DNA from: Lachnospiraceae bacterium
Lineage (GTDB): Bacteria > Bacillota > Clostridia > Lachnospirales > Lachnospiraceae
Direction of reading: 5' to 3'
NCBI GenBank assembly: GCA_003453515.1
Contig: DMLD01000105.1
Span: 1 to 20,235 of the forward strand
DNA length: 20,235 nt
In this document: piece after piece, positions 1-10,100 of the stretch
How positions within the stretch are numbered: position 1 is the stretch's first letter
Layout: each line of letters starts with the position of its first letter
Translations under genes and position numbers: made by a program
The notes under the pieces: generated by a model
Databases searched by the model: none
What the model saw: only the letters and a program-made list of their open reading frames with translations
Told to the model about the DNA's origin: nothing

Positions 1-40
1 CGGTAAAAAGGTATACCGGAACATCCTTATTGCCAAACAT
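1..40 (-). CDS. 5' end of a further operon gene, possibly a second CobW-like GTPase (partial)
   Basis: An ATG at 38-40 (minus strand) is preceded by AGGGGTG at a normal ribosome-binding distance, 30 nt after the stop of the CobW gene. Only 13 codons are in the window; they read MFGNKDVPVYLFT and run off the edge. The PVYLFT stretch resembles the beta strand that precedes a Walker A loop in CobW/P47K GTPases, which would make this a second GTPase paired with the complete one upstream. That identity is inference from very few residues. The existence of a translated start here is better supported than the family. Confidence 0.5.
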   Translation of the reverse strand, partial: MFGNKDVPVYLFT

Positions 41-70
41 CTAACTCACCCCTAACATATTTATAACCTG

Positions 71-1285
71 TCAAGCAAACAAAGCCCTGATCTCATCCTC
101 TTTAAGCTCGGCTCCAATCACACACAACCTTCCGGTATAGTCAGCTGATCCACGCCTGATCTCATACTCGCCCGGAACCAGATCAAAGTGGAACCACTCA
201 CCCTCAGTAGCAGGAACGATTCCCTTTGCACGAAGTATATTGCCATATGCGCCGGTCGAACCGTCCTCGGATACGGCAGAGAGTTTTTCAAGTATGGATT
301 TAAGTTCTGCCTCATCATATTTTTTCGGGCTCTCAACGCCGACACTCGTGAACACCTCATCCGCATGATGATGGTGATGATGCCCATGATGATCATGGTC
401 GTGATGATGGTCGTGTTCCTCGTGATCATGGTCATGGTGGTCATGTTCCTCGTGATCATGGTCGTGATGGTGGTCGTGTCCCTCGTGATGGTGGTCATGG
501 TCCTCGTGGTCATGGTCATGGTGATGGTCGTGCCCCTCGTGATCGTGGTCGTGATGACAGCACTCGCCCTCCTCGTGATGGTGACCACACTCAGGACATA
601 CATCCTCCTCTTCAAGAAGCTCCATCCTCAGGGAATCACTGTCATCAAAAGCACTCACAATCTGCTTTCCGTCGAGCTCATCCCACGGAGTTGTAATTAT
701 AGAAGCACGATTGTTTTTCTCACGTATCAAAGTTAAACACTCATTCAACTTTTCTTCTGTAATATCACCAGTACGCGACAGAATTATGGTCTTTGCGCTC
801 TGAATCTGGTTATCATAGAACTCGCCGAAGTTCTTTATATACATCTTGGCTTTCTTGGCATCTGCAACTGTCACTGCAGCACCTAATTGAACCTCGATTC
901 CATTTTTATGACCGGTAAGCACCAGCTTCTCATCTTCAGTTCCCTCAGGATTCTCATCAAGTATTCCGGCAACCGCCCTGATTACATCTGACAGCTTGCC
1001 GACACCTGATGGCTCAATGATTATCCTGTCCGGAGAGTACTTGGTCAGTACCTCGCCAAGAGCTGTTCCAAAATCCCCAACCAGAGAACAGCATATGCAG
1101 CCCTGATTCATCTCAGTTATCTCTATGCCCGCATCCTTCATAAATCCGCCATCTATACCGATCTCTCCAAACTCATTTTCAATCAGTACGATCTGCTCCC
1201 CGGCAAATGCCTCCTTGATCAGCTTCTTGATCAATGTTGTTTTACCTGCGCCGAGAAATCCCGACACAATATCAATTTTAGTCAT
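71..1285 (-). CDS. CobW/P47K (COG0523) GTPase, putative metallochaperone with His-rich loop
   Basis: This is a cytosolic G3E-family GTPase of the CobW/COG0523 group, whose members deliver metals such as zinc, cobalt or nickel to target enzymes. The Walker A loop GFLGAGKTT is at residues 9-17. The family's metal-binding CxCC motif (GCICCSL) is at 62-68, NEFG follows the switch region, and EPSG lies in the Walker B/switch II area. Residues about 230-307 form a loop with roughly 40 histidines alternating with Asp and Glu, preceded by CPECG and ECC. A CobW_C-like end (WFHFDLVPGEYE) follows. The usual NKxD guanine-specificity motif appears replaced by SRTG. ATG at 1285 is chosen because GGAGG lies 9 nt upstream; an in-frame GTG at 1288 overlaps the previous stop codon. 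The exact metal and client are unknown; the His loop suggests zinc or nickel storage or sensing (inference). Confidence 0.9.
   Translation of the reverse strand: MTKIDIVSGFLGAGKTTLIKKLIKEAFAGEQIVLIENEFGEIGIDGGFMKDAGIEITEMNQGCICCSLVGDFGTALGEVLTKYSPDRIIIEPSGVGKLSDVIRAVAGILDENPEGTEDEKLVLTGHKNGIEVQLGAAVTVADAKKAKMYIKNFGEFYDNQIQSAKTIILSRTGDITEEKLNECLTLIREKNNRASIITTPWDELDGKQIVSAFDDSDSLRMELLEEEDVCPECGHHHEEGECCHHDHDHEGHDHHHDHDHEDHDHHHEGHDHHHDHDHEEHDHHDHDHEEHDHHHDHDHHGHHHHHHADEVFTSVGVESPKKYDEAELKSILEKLSAVSEDGSTGAYGNILRAKGIVPATEGEWFHFDLVPGEYEIRRGSADYTGRLCVIGAELKEDEIRALFA
364..592. repeat. low-complexity tandem codon repeat encoding the His/Asp/Glu-rich loop
   Basis: The plus strand shows repeated catggtcgtgatgatggtcgtg-like units. 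On the coding (minus) strand these are HDHDHE and HDHHH units about 7-11 residues long. The near-repetition at DNA level makes the tract liable to slip in multiples of three, which would change the number of metal-binding histidines without breaking the frame. It also creates long open frames on the opposite strand that are not genes. Confidence 0.85.
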
Positions 1286-1287
1286 CA

Positions 1288-1638
1288 CTACCTACCTCCA
1301 ATCTCCTTCGATTTATCCTCCAGCCACTCATTTGCCAAAGCAAGTCCGACATCTGAATAGTCGAAATCCATGGTAAAGATCTCCTCGTCTGTCTTTTCAA
1401 GAATATATGGTCCCTTCCAAGCCTGAACTCTCAAGACCTCAGTTGGTTCGTCAGAGCCTCCTTCAATGGCTCCGCCGGTGCTTCCATCCGACTCCGGAGA
1501 TGCAGAGCCTGCAGCTTCCTCACTGTCTGAGTTTTCCACCTCCCACCTTCCGATCCGAAAACACATACCATGGTAGCTCCCCTTGAAAACAGTCTTTTTA
1601 TAATACTCGATCGAATACAGGTTGATTCCATCCATCAT
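1288..1638 (-). CDS. conserved hypothetical protein next to CobW GTPase
   Basis: A 116-residue soluble protein with no signal peptide, membrane segment or motif to which I can assign a function. The N-terminal part (INLYSIEYYKKTVFKGSYHGMCFRI) and the C-terminal part (LRVQAWKGPYILEKT, then a helix ending WLEDKSKE) look like a compact alpha/beta fold. They are separated at about residues 37-66 by an acidic Ser/Gly/Glu-rich insertion. From memory, small proteins of this type occur beside CobW-like genes in Clostridia and are sometimes mislabelled as acetyltransferases; I cannot verify that here. GGAGA lies 8 nt before the first ATG (1638); a second ATG follows at 1635. Its stop TAG overlaps the alternative GTG of the CobW gene, so the two are probably translationally coupled. 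Confidence 0.75.
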   Translation of the reverse strand: MMDGINLYSIEYYKKTVFKGSYHGMCFRIGRWEVENSDSEEAAGSASPESDGSTGGAIEGGSDEPTEVLRVQAWKGPYILEKTDEEIFTMDFDYSDVGLALANEWLEDKSKEIGGR

Positions 1639-1649
1639 GGCAAAATCTC

Positions 1650-2969
1650 CTACAGCGCAGTATCCACAAAAATCTTGTATATGGCTCTCACCGCGTCCTC
1701 AAAATCAGCACTGCTCACACCGATGATGATATTTAACTCAGAGGAACCCTGGTCGATCATCTTCACATTGATATGAGCGTGTGCAAGAGCCGAAAACAGA
1801 CGCCCGGCAGTACCTCTGGTGCTCTTCATGCCGCGACCCACGACCGCGATCAGCGACAGATCAGACTCCAGATCGATCTTGTCCGGTTCGCACAGCTCCT
1901 CGATACGGGATATGATCTGCTGTTCCTTCTCAGAGAAATCATCCTGTCTCACGATAACCGACATAGTGTCGATACCCGAAGGCATATGCTCCACCGAGAC
2001 GCCCGACTCCTCAAAAGCAGTCAGCGCCTTGCGGCAGAATCCGACCGCATTGTTCATCTTGTCCTTCTCAATGCTCATCGCAACGAAGCCGCGCATACCT
2101 GCGATACCCGTGATAGTGTACTTTGGTATCCTCGATGTGTGCTCGACTATCATCGTGCCCTCATCCTCGGGCTTGTTGGTATTGAGAATATTGATAGGTA
2201 TACCTGCCTGACTCACCGGGAAAATAGCATCCTCGTGCATCACGGAAGCCCCCATATATGCAAGCTCCCTAAGCTCCGTATATGTGATGGTGTGGATGAC
2301 CTGCGGATTCTGGACGATCCTAGGATCTGCAACCATAAAGCCCGACACATCAGTCCAGTTCTCATACAGATCAGCCTTTATGGCACGGGCAACAAGCGAG
2401 CCTGTGATGTCGGAGCCGCCTCTGGAAAAAGCGACGACCTTGCCATTTTTCTTGCTGCCGTAAAAACCGGGGATCACCGCTCTCTCGTGTGCATCGAGCT
2501 GTATCTTCATCAGCCTGTACGTCTCCTCGGCGTCGAGTTCCCCGTCATCGTCAAAGCGGATCACATTTGCGGCGTCGATGAAATCGTATCCGAGGTAATC
2601 CGCCATGATCTTGCCGTTCAGGTACTCACCGCGCGACACGACGTAGTCCAAGCCCGCGCCGGACTCCAGCTCCTTTCTGATGCGGTCAAACTCCTTCACA
2701 AGCGACACCTTGAGCCCAAGCCCCCTGATGATCTCCGCATATCTGACCCTGATCTGCTCGAGCACCTTTAGATAAGGACGCCCCGCAGTCAGCATATCAT
2801 AGCATTTGAGCAGCAGATCAGTCACCTTCGTATCAGACGGATTCCTCTTTCCTGGAGCCGACGGCACCACGTATCTGCGCGACGGATCCGCCGTTATGAT
2901 CTCCTTGACCTTCTCAAACTGTATGGCATCCGCAAGCGAGCTCCCGCCAAACTTCACTACCTTCTTCAT
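1650..2969 (-). CDS. aspartate kinase (aspartokinase), ACT-domain regulated
   Basis: Phosphorylates L-aspartate to 4-phospho-L-aspartate, the first step toward lysine, threonine, methionine and diaminopimelate; cytosolic. The 439-residue length is normal for a clostridial monofunctional aspartokinase. The amino-acid kinase domain shows KFGGSS (6-11), SRGEYLNGK (112-120), FSRGGSDITG (181-190) and WTDVSGFMVADPR (205-217). The C-terminal part, from about 300, has two ACT-type segments, including VVGRGMKSTRGTAGRLFSAL and INVKMIDQGSSELNIIIGV, which normally bind the inhibitory end-product amino acid. ATG at 2969 is chosen over an upstream in-frame ATG at 3002 because GGAGG sits 6 nt before it and KKVVKFGGSS is the usual family N-terminus. 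It starts one base after the fabV stop (TGA-G-ATG), so translation is likely coupled. Which end product inhibits it cannot be read from sequence. Confidence 0.95.
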   Translation of the reverse strand: MKKVVKFGGSSLADAIQFEKVKEIITADPSRRYVVPSAPGKRNPSDTKVTDLLLKCYDMLTAGRPYLKVLEQIRVRYAEIIRGLGLKVSLVKEFDRIRKELESGAGLDYVVSRGEYLNGKIMADYLGYDFIDAANVIRFDDDGELDAEETYRLMKIQLDAHERAVIPGFYGSKKNGKVVAFSRGGSDITGSLVARAIKADLYENWTDVSGFMVADPRIVQNPQVIHTITYTELRELAYMGASVMHEDAIFPVSQAGIPINILNTNKPEDEGTMIVEHTSRIPKYTITGIAGMRGFVAMSIEKDKMNNAVGFCRKALTAFEESGVSVEHMPSGIDTMSVIVRQDDFSEKEQQIISRIEELCEPDKIDLESDLSLIAVVGRGMKSTRGTAGRLFSALAHAHINVKMIDQGSSELNIIIGVSSADFEDAVRAIYKIFVDTAL

Positions 2970-2970
2970 C

Positions 2971-4140
2971 TCAAACCTCCACATCCTCGTTATAATCGAC
3001 ATTATCGTATTTAAAGCCGAACATATGATAAAAATCCTCCCAATATCCGTCTATGTCCCCGAGCGAGGCGATATTCTCCGTCGAGACCTTCTCCCACACA
3101 TCGGCGACCCTGTCCTGCACCGCCGGATCCATCTCCTTGTCGTCCATCCTGATAAATCCGCTCTCGTCCGTCTCCGCAGCAGGCAGCTTCTCGGTATAAA
3201 GCCTCACCATCTGCTCTATACAACCCTCGTGGACCCCCTGCTCCTTCATCACCTTATAAAGAAGCGAGATGTAGAGCGGCACTATGGGGATCGCCGCGCT
3301 GCTCTGCGTAACAAGCGCTTTGTTTACGGATATATAGGCATGCAGTCCTTTTTTAGAAAAATGCTCCGTCATCCGCTTTGCCGTATCGTACAGATCCTTC
3401 TTCGCCTGACCGATAGAGCCGTCCTTGTAGATCGGATGAGTCATGGTCGGACCGATGTACGAGTAAGCCAGTGTAATGGCGCCCTCAGATAGCACGTCGG
3501 CATCACAAAGCCTCTCGATCCATCTTTCCCAGTCATCTCCGCCCATAACAGCTATGGTATCTCGTATCTCATCATCATCAGCCACCGGAACAGTGACCTC
3601 GGTGATCTCGTTAGTCCTTAGGTCAAGAGTCCTGTTGGTGTAGGGCGAACCCGTGGTCTTCAATACACTTGACACGGTCTTGTCGCCTACCGTGCGCCTC
3701 GGAGCCGCCAGAGAATAGATCACCATATCGACCTTCCCCCAGTCAGCCTTTATCGCATCGATGACCTCATCCTTCATCTCCTCGGAAAAACCGTCGCCGT
3801 TAAACGACCTCGCATACAGACCGTCTGCAGCCGCCATTTTTTCAAAAGCCTCAGTGTTGTACCACCCTGCGGACGCTGTCCTCTTCTCCGGCTTTGAAGG
3901 CTTCTCAAAGGCAACGCCCATGGTATCGGCGCCGTAGCCGTAAGCCACCGCAATACGACTTGCAAGTCCGTATCCCGTGGAGCTTCCGATAACCAAAACC
4001 CTCGGTTTCTCGCCGCCCACAGGCGAATCGACCCTTCCCTTAGACTTGGCAAATTCTATCTGCCTACGAACACTTTCAGCGCACCCTTTCGGATGCGCTG
4101 TTGTGCAAATAAACCCTTTGACCTTCGGTTCTACTATCAT
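2971..4140 (-). CDS. fabV: trans-2-enoyl-CoA/ACP reductase, FabV/TER type
   Basis: NAD(P)H-dependent reduction of trans-2-enoyl-CoA or enoyl-ACP, used either in fatty-acid elongation or in crotonyl-CoA to butyryl-CoA reduction (TER). The 389-residue length fits the family (about 390-400). The N-terminal VEPKVKGFICTTAHPKGC and the nucleotide-binding loop GSSTGYG (52-58) are family-typical. The FabV/TER active-site pattern Tyr-x8-Lys is present as Y238...K247 in PIYKDGSIGQAKKDL. VTQSSAAIPIVPLYISLLYKVMKE also matches the conserved substrate-loop region. The ATG lies 2 nt after the stop of the giant surface protein; GGAGG and AAGG for its translation lie inside the end of that gene. This type is insensitive to triclosan in characterised bacteria (family knowledge). 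Confidence 0.95.
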   Translation of the reverse strand: MIVEPKVKGFICTTAHPKGCAESVRRQIEFAKSKGRVDSPVGGEKPRVLVIGSSTGYGLASRIAVAYGYGADTMGVAFEKPSKPEKRTASAGWYNTEAFEKMAAADGLYARSFNGDGFSEEMKDEVIDAIKADWGKVDMVIYSLAAPRRTVGDKTVSSVLKTTGSPYTNRTLDLRTNEITEVTVPVADDDEIRDTIAVMGGDDWERWIERLCDADVLSEGAITLAYSYIGPTMTHPIYKDGSIGQAKKDLYDTAKRMTEHFSKKGLHAYISVNKALVTQSSAAIPIVPLYISLLYKVMKEQGVHEGCIEQMVRLYTEKLPAAETDESGFIRMDDKEMDPAVQDRVADVWEKVSTENIASLGDIDGYWEDFYHMFGFKYDNVDYNEDVEV

Positions 4141-4142
4141 TT

Positions 4143-7100
4143 TTACCTTATATCCTCCTCTTCAATAATATTGCCGTCCTCATCGACATAGACCCACTCA
4201 TAATCCATCCGTCTTCTTATGATGATCACAGTGATCATGCCTATCAGAGCCACACCAAAGCCGACAGCTGTCGGAACTATGGGTGCCTTGTCGCCTGTCT
4301 GCGGAGATCCGTCAACTATGCCATCCGTCTCAACAGCTCTGACACCCGAACCGCCCGATGAACCACCTGATGAGCCGCCGCCTGATGAGCTGCCACCGGA
4401 GGACGATCCGCCACCCGAGCTGTCACTCGATGCGACTCTCGCTCTCGAAGCATCCACATCTCTGTACGCAAGCGCATAAACCGAGAATTTGGAAGTGTTG
4501 ATGGTGATCGTGTTCGCCGAGCTGTCCCTATCCTGAAGCACGGTCGCCGAACCGTTGTGCACACGCACGATCGCAAACTGCCTTACCTTGCCCGATTTGG
4601 TCGTCGAGCGTATCGAAGACGGTATCGATATCGTCACGGATATGGTATCCGAAGTCGAAGTCACCTGCTTCTCAGCACCGCTTCCGACCGTCTTCCAAAG
4701 CGTGATATCAAGATACTTAGCAACCGTGTAGTCGCCCAGAGCCGCGATCACAAGCTCCTTGTCCGCCTGCGACACGCTTCCATCGATATTTTGCACACGC
4801 AACCTTACATTTACATCGGAGCCCTCCTTCATGACCGTCCGTTCGCTCGAGCTGAGCACATTGGATTTAAGCTCCTTATTGGTCGAGGTAAATGTCGTCG
4901 ACGGAGCACCGTCAACAAGCTGTACCTTCTTGGTAAATGATCCAAGATCGCTGTCATCAGAGCCATTTGTATCATCCTGTATCATATCATCATCGGAATC
5001 GTCGTAGTCATCCTCATCAATGATATCGTCCGCATCAGCGCCGTCCTCCTGCATCAGCGTCACCGTCGAGGTCGTCATGTGACCCGCGCGATCCTCCGCA
5101 ACTATGAAGAACAGAGTCTGCTTCTGCTCGGCAACTATGTTAAACGTCGACTTGCCGCCGCTTACCACCTGTGACGTACCGTTCACTGCCACACGCAGCA
5201 GATTGTCGTCGGTCACGGTGATCTCCTTTTTGTTTGCCTTGTAGTTGGACCCGTCCACAACGCCCGTGATCACAGGAGACACAGTATCCTTCTTATATGT
5301 AAAAATGTTCTGCTCGTAGATCTCACCCGTCTTGGAGTCCTTGATGTAGAACTTGCTGTTGCCGTCCGAAGTATCCTGGGTTATAAGGATGTTGTTCATG
5401 GTAACCTTGCCAAGCGAATCAGAGGTCATCACATACCCCGACTTCGGCGCAAGGGTAATATTGGATACATACCACCCGGTATCGGAAAGCGTTCCGGTCA
5501 CTGTATAGTGCGTGCCCTTCTCCGCCTTTCTCGAAACCACTGTGAGCACTCCGCCCACATAGTTGAATCTGTAGTTATCAGCCGATCCTCCCGAAGGAGT
5601 GACGATCGTAGTCGTCGTAAGGTTCGAAGGAATCTTTATAACAGGCGATACATAACCGGATGCCTTCTGCACGGTTCTATCAGAGCTGTCGGCAACTCCC
5701 TCTCCCGTGATAAAGCCCGTCACACTCAGCTTGCCGTCCGTAGTCGGCACCTCGCCAACACGTATGGTATCACCAAGATAGGTCGCTGTCAACTCCCTCT
5801 TGTCAACACGGAACAAAATATTTCCGTTGGTCTTCTTCGTCAAGCCGTCCGTATCATCGTAGGTCAGCGTGGCGACCGCAGTGTAAGTGCCGGCGTTTAA
5901 GTTAGTCTTCGGTGTTATCTTCCACTCGGATGATGAGCCGGTCTTCTCCACATTGAAGTAGTTGGCACCCCTCGTATCCAACGACAGGTCGGTCACATTC
6001 GCATCGGCATTTGCCTTTGAAGTCCTCGACCACCCGTTACCGGAAGAAAGCGTCTTCGACGTAGCACTTCCGTATCCGTATACCTCTGTGGTGAAGACCT
6101 GTGAAGCCATTGAAATATCATATATAGGTTTAACTATTGTGAAATATCTGATAGTCACAAATCCCGAATCATCCTTCGCAACTATAGTATATGTCGCCTT
6201 GCCGTCCTTTAGCTCGCGATTCATGTAGTTGCCGCAATACAGGGTGATATCCCACTCTGTCTCAGCTTTCTCCGCACCTTCCGCCTTCTCATTTATAAAA
6301 ACAGCCTGCTCGCCGGTCGAGCTTCCATCCTCGCCTATGATACCCACGATATTGGAAGCATTCGATATGTCCGTACCCTTGTAGACCCTGACCGCCGGAT
6401 CCTCAGCAGAGCCCGCATGGAGGTTCGAGTCAGATATCGTAAAGTGAACCTTCTCTGCGATAAATGTCGCTCCGTCTGCAAACTCCTTCTCAGTGCTAAG
6501 CTTAAGCGACCCATCATAGTTTGCTTCATGATCCGCAGTGACAGTAGGTCCCTTGCTGTCAAATATGATAAGACGTCCTATGGTAAGGTAGGTCTTCAAG
6601 CCGGCACCGTTGGTGATACGCACATACAGATAACCCTCATCTATTTTTGTTTTCTCTACATCTACATTGAAGCTGACCTCGCCACTGCCACTCCAATGCA
6701 CACCCTCGTTTGACCAACCGTCCAAGTTTCCTATCACACTCTCTATAGAGCCCTCAGAGGTCTCCGTATCGCCGTAACCACCGCTTCTTTGTTTTGCACC
6801 CTCAACGGCAGGATCCGTAGCACTCTTGTCCTGTATCAGATATTCGACTTTTTCTATCCCACTTCCTTCTTTTTCCGTCGCATTCGGATCATAAACATTG
6901 TGAACCGTGACTGTCCTCTTATCATTGAAATAAAGCCCAAAGGTTATAGCGTGTAAAAACTCAGACCACTTGTCCGCATCAACGCTAATATATGGCAGAT
7001 CACCCTCGGCTTTTGTAGCGATCGTACCGTCTTTCGTGTCAGCCTTATCTGCAGCCGTATAGGTCTCGTGCGCAGCCGTACGATCGATCCAGATCACATC

Positions 7101-10100
7101 GCTCATAAGTGATGAGACCTCATCGGTCTTCTCATTATGAATATAATAGTACTTTGTGACTCCATCAGCCGTAGTCTCATTGTAGAAGGTATAGCCCGCA
7201 GCCTTGAATCCGGTCTCAGTTTTGTCAACATCCTCATCCTTACTCGGAGCGTAGTCGGCATATGTAACATTGTCTCCGTCCGCACTACTCACTTTTGATG
7301 TATAATCCATGATGGTGTAGGTGTCGCCTTCTTTACTTGATGGCTGTATAGTCACCTTAGATGTATACCATCCATTCGAACCTTCGGTTCCGACGATCTC
7401 CCTGGCATCAGGGAGTTGCCTCCTAACGCATGTCATGGTACCTTCTTCGCATGTAAAGTAGTAGTTTTTGGCAGCACCACTGTTTGGCTTAACTCTTTTC
7501 GTTGCCTTATCAGCAAGACCATGCCTCTTACCGATATCCGGCATAGTCGGATCCTTATAACCTTTAACCGACTCAATATTGCTCGCCTGATCATATACAA
7601 AACCGCTTACCATGACTGCGATTTCCTCTTCGTCATCATTCACTGCAAAGCGTTCTCCGATTCCAGGTTTCGTAGCAGTATCATAGTCATAGCCTTCCTT
7701 TAACTTTAACTTAAAGTCCGCCTTGGCATGGAAGAACTCAGTGTTGCCGAGATACTTCACTTTCAGCTCTTTTTTTACAACAGTGAAGCTAACAGACACA
7801 TTTACGGTGTGTTCCGAGAGGAAGTCTTCGGAATCTGGTGCAACCAAATCATAGGTAACCGCAATTGTACCATTATATGCCATCTCGCCATCAAGAACAT
7901 CCAATTTCTCTTTTGGTCTTACTGTAAAATTGGGCTTATCACCTTCGATCTTAAAATTGCCAGCACCCTCTCCTGTCATCTCCGCACTAACAATCTTGGC
8001 AGTAACAGAACTCTCTCCTTTAAGCACAAGTGACACAGGTTTTACTACATCGGCATCGTTTGCACCATAGCCATATACACTCCCGGTCACATCAGTTCCA
8101 CCGGAGTTTTTCACGGCACTTCCCAAAACTATCTTGGAAGCATCCGCATCCACATTCACAACAGCCTTCGCAATCTTAATTCTTCTCGTTGCGGTATTCC
8201 CGGCCTTATCTGTCGCTGTTATTTTATATTCCGTAGGCTCATCCGTAAGTTTTGAAAACTGAAATGTTACTTCACAGGTTCCATCATCATTTATTGCTCC
8301 TACGTCTCCTCCTCCCTCACAGGTTACTCCTCCCGGATTATTAAGCCCGGCATCACCTTTCTCTTTATTATTATCACTGACAACTATAACCTTCGACTGT
8401 CCTTCGCCTACATAATATATCTTATCATCACTTTCTATCACTCTGCCACTTGATTTACTCGTGAATATAGGCGCATTAGTATCCATGGTGATGTACTGCT
8501 CTTCAAGATAATTTATGTTCCCCGCTTTATCCTTAAGCTTTACATATACATAGACTGTACCGGACGGATAGTTCTCTGTTGATATAGTACCTCCCTTGCT
8601 TGGTTCTCCCCAACTTGATGTGGAGATTGCCGAACCCGAAGTCTTTGTCGAAGAAACATAACACCAAACTCCGGCATCAGAATCTATCCCCGCGCCCACA
8701 TCGCTTACGTTCTCAACAGTATATGTTACATCTCCTTTGGTGTATGAGCCGGATGAAGTATCAGCACCGCTTTGCTTAAGCTTAAGCTTAAGCGTGGCTG
8801 TCGGAAGCTCCTTGTCAAGATATATTATTTGACCTAGTGTATAAGCCTTTTTTGTGCCTGTCTCAGTATCATATATTGGATACTTTCCTTCAGCCATAAA
8901 ATACAACTCACCTGGTCCCTGTCCAAAATCTTTTGTCTCAGTATATGTAATCCCCTCAGACGAATAGGCACCGTCTGCAGTATTACTCAACGTATAACCT
9001 CCGGTTGGCTTTATCGTAACATCTCCAAGATACCACTTGTATTCATCGTGTCCATCGACCTTCTCTCCGGTCTTATTCGATATTATACTATACGGTTTGT
9101 CCGGTGCAGGATAATACTTTACGGTAAATGTAGGTTGGTCTTCGAATTCCAACACTCCTGGTTTATAATTATCTGCCTTCGTTATTTTTGCTTTTGCAAA
9201 ATATGTCCCCGGGTTTTTCCACGGATTTGATATCGGTTCATTATAGTTTTCTGTACTATAATACTCATATTCAGCGGTTATTTTTCCGTATGTACCAGTC
9301 CATGCATTATCCGGAACAACCCTCGGAATGCCGCATTCATTATCGTCGCATACATAGTATGAATGATCGTATGAAGGATCAAACCCGCTATTTTCCCATG
9401 ATAGATTAGATTTTTGAAGTGAAATCGGTTTTATTGTTATCGTTGTAAAATTTTCTTTTTCTGTATAATTGCCTGAAGATCCCTTATATCTTACGCCGCA
9501 TTTGAATGTAGCTGTACCGACGTTCGGATTAGGTAAAGCATCGGAAAAATCAAATGGATTATTTTTCGAAAATCCATTAAAGTCTCCGGAATAATTCCAT
9601 ATTACTTCACATTGGTCTGTTATATCTACATCACCAGCTTTAACAACAGCTGAAAATGAAATCGAAGGCATACTACGATAATCATATTCGTTTGAACTTA
9701 ATACCGGACTTGTTTCTCCTCCTATAGTAGCATTTATTGAAATATCATTCACATCGATTGTTGGGTAAGTATCATCCCCCACATTCTTCGCCGCAATACC
9801 GGTTTTCTTAAGCTTCTTCACATCGTCTCCGCCGATGATGTTGCCGTTTTCATCTACCTCGTAGGTGATCCCTTCGTCATCCTTGACAGTCGTTCCGTCG
9901 CCCTGAGCTTCAGTTCCCTCTCCCTGGGCTTCATCGTCCGCTATAGCTGTATCATCTGTCTGCTCATCGGTAGTAGGTGCCTCGGCGACATCGGTTGGCG
10001 TACTGTCGTCCGAAGGTACCTCCTCCACGATCTCCGGGGTCGGCGTCGGAGTCGGGGTAGCCTCCTCCTCTGATGTTATCTCCTCATATTCGGTGGTCAG

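Noticed and set aside
1..20. CGGTA/TACCG hairpin as a terminator for CobW
   Set aside because: It falls within the first codons of the next gene and has only 5 pairs.
188..736. Plus-strand open frame through the CobW gene
   Set aside because: It is the antisense shadow of the His-rich repeat (Met/Val-rich low complexity), with no ribosome binding site.
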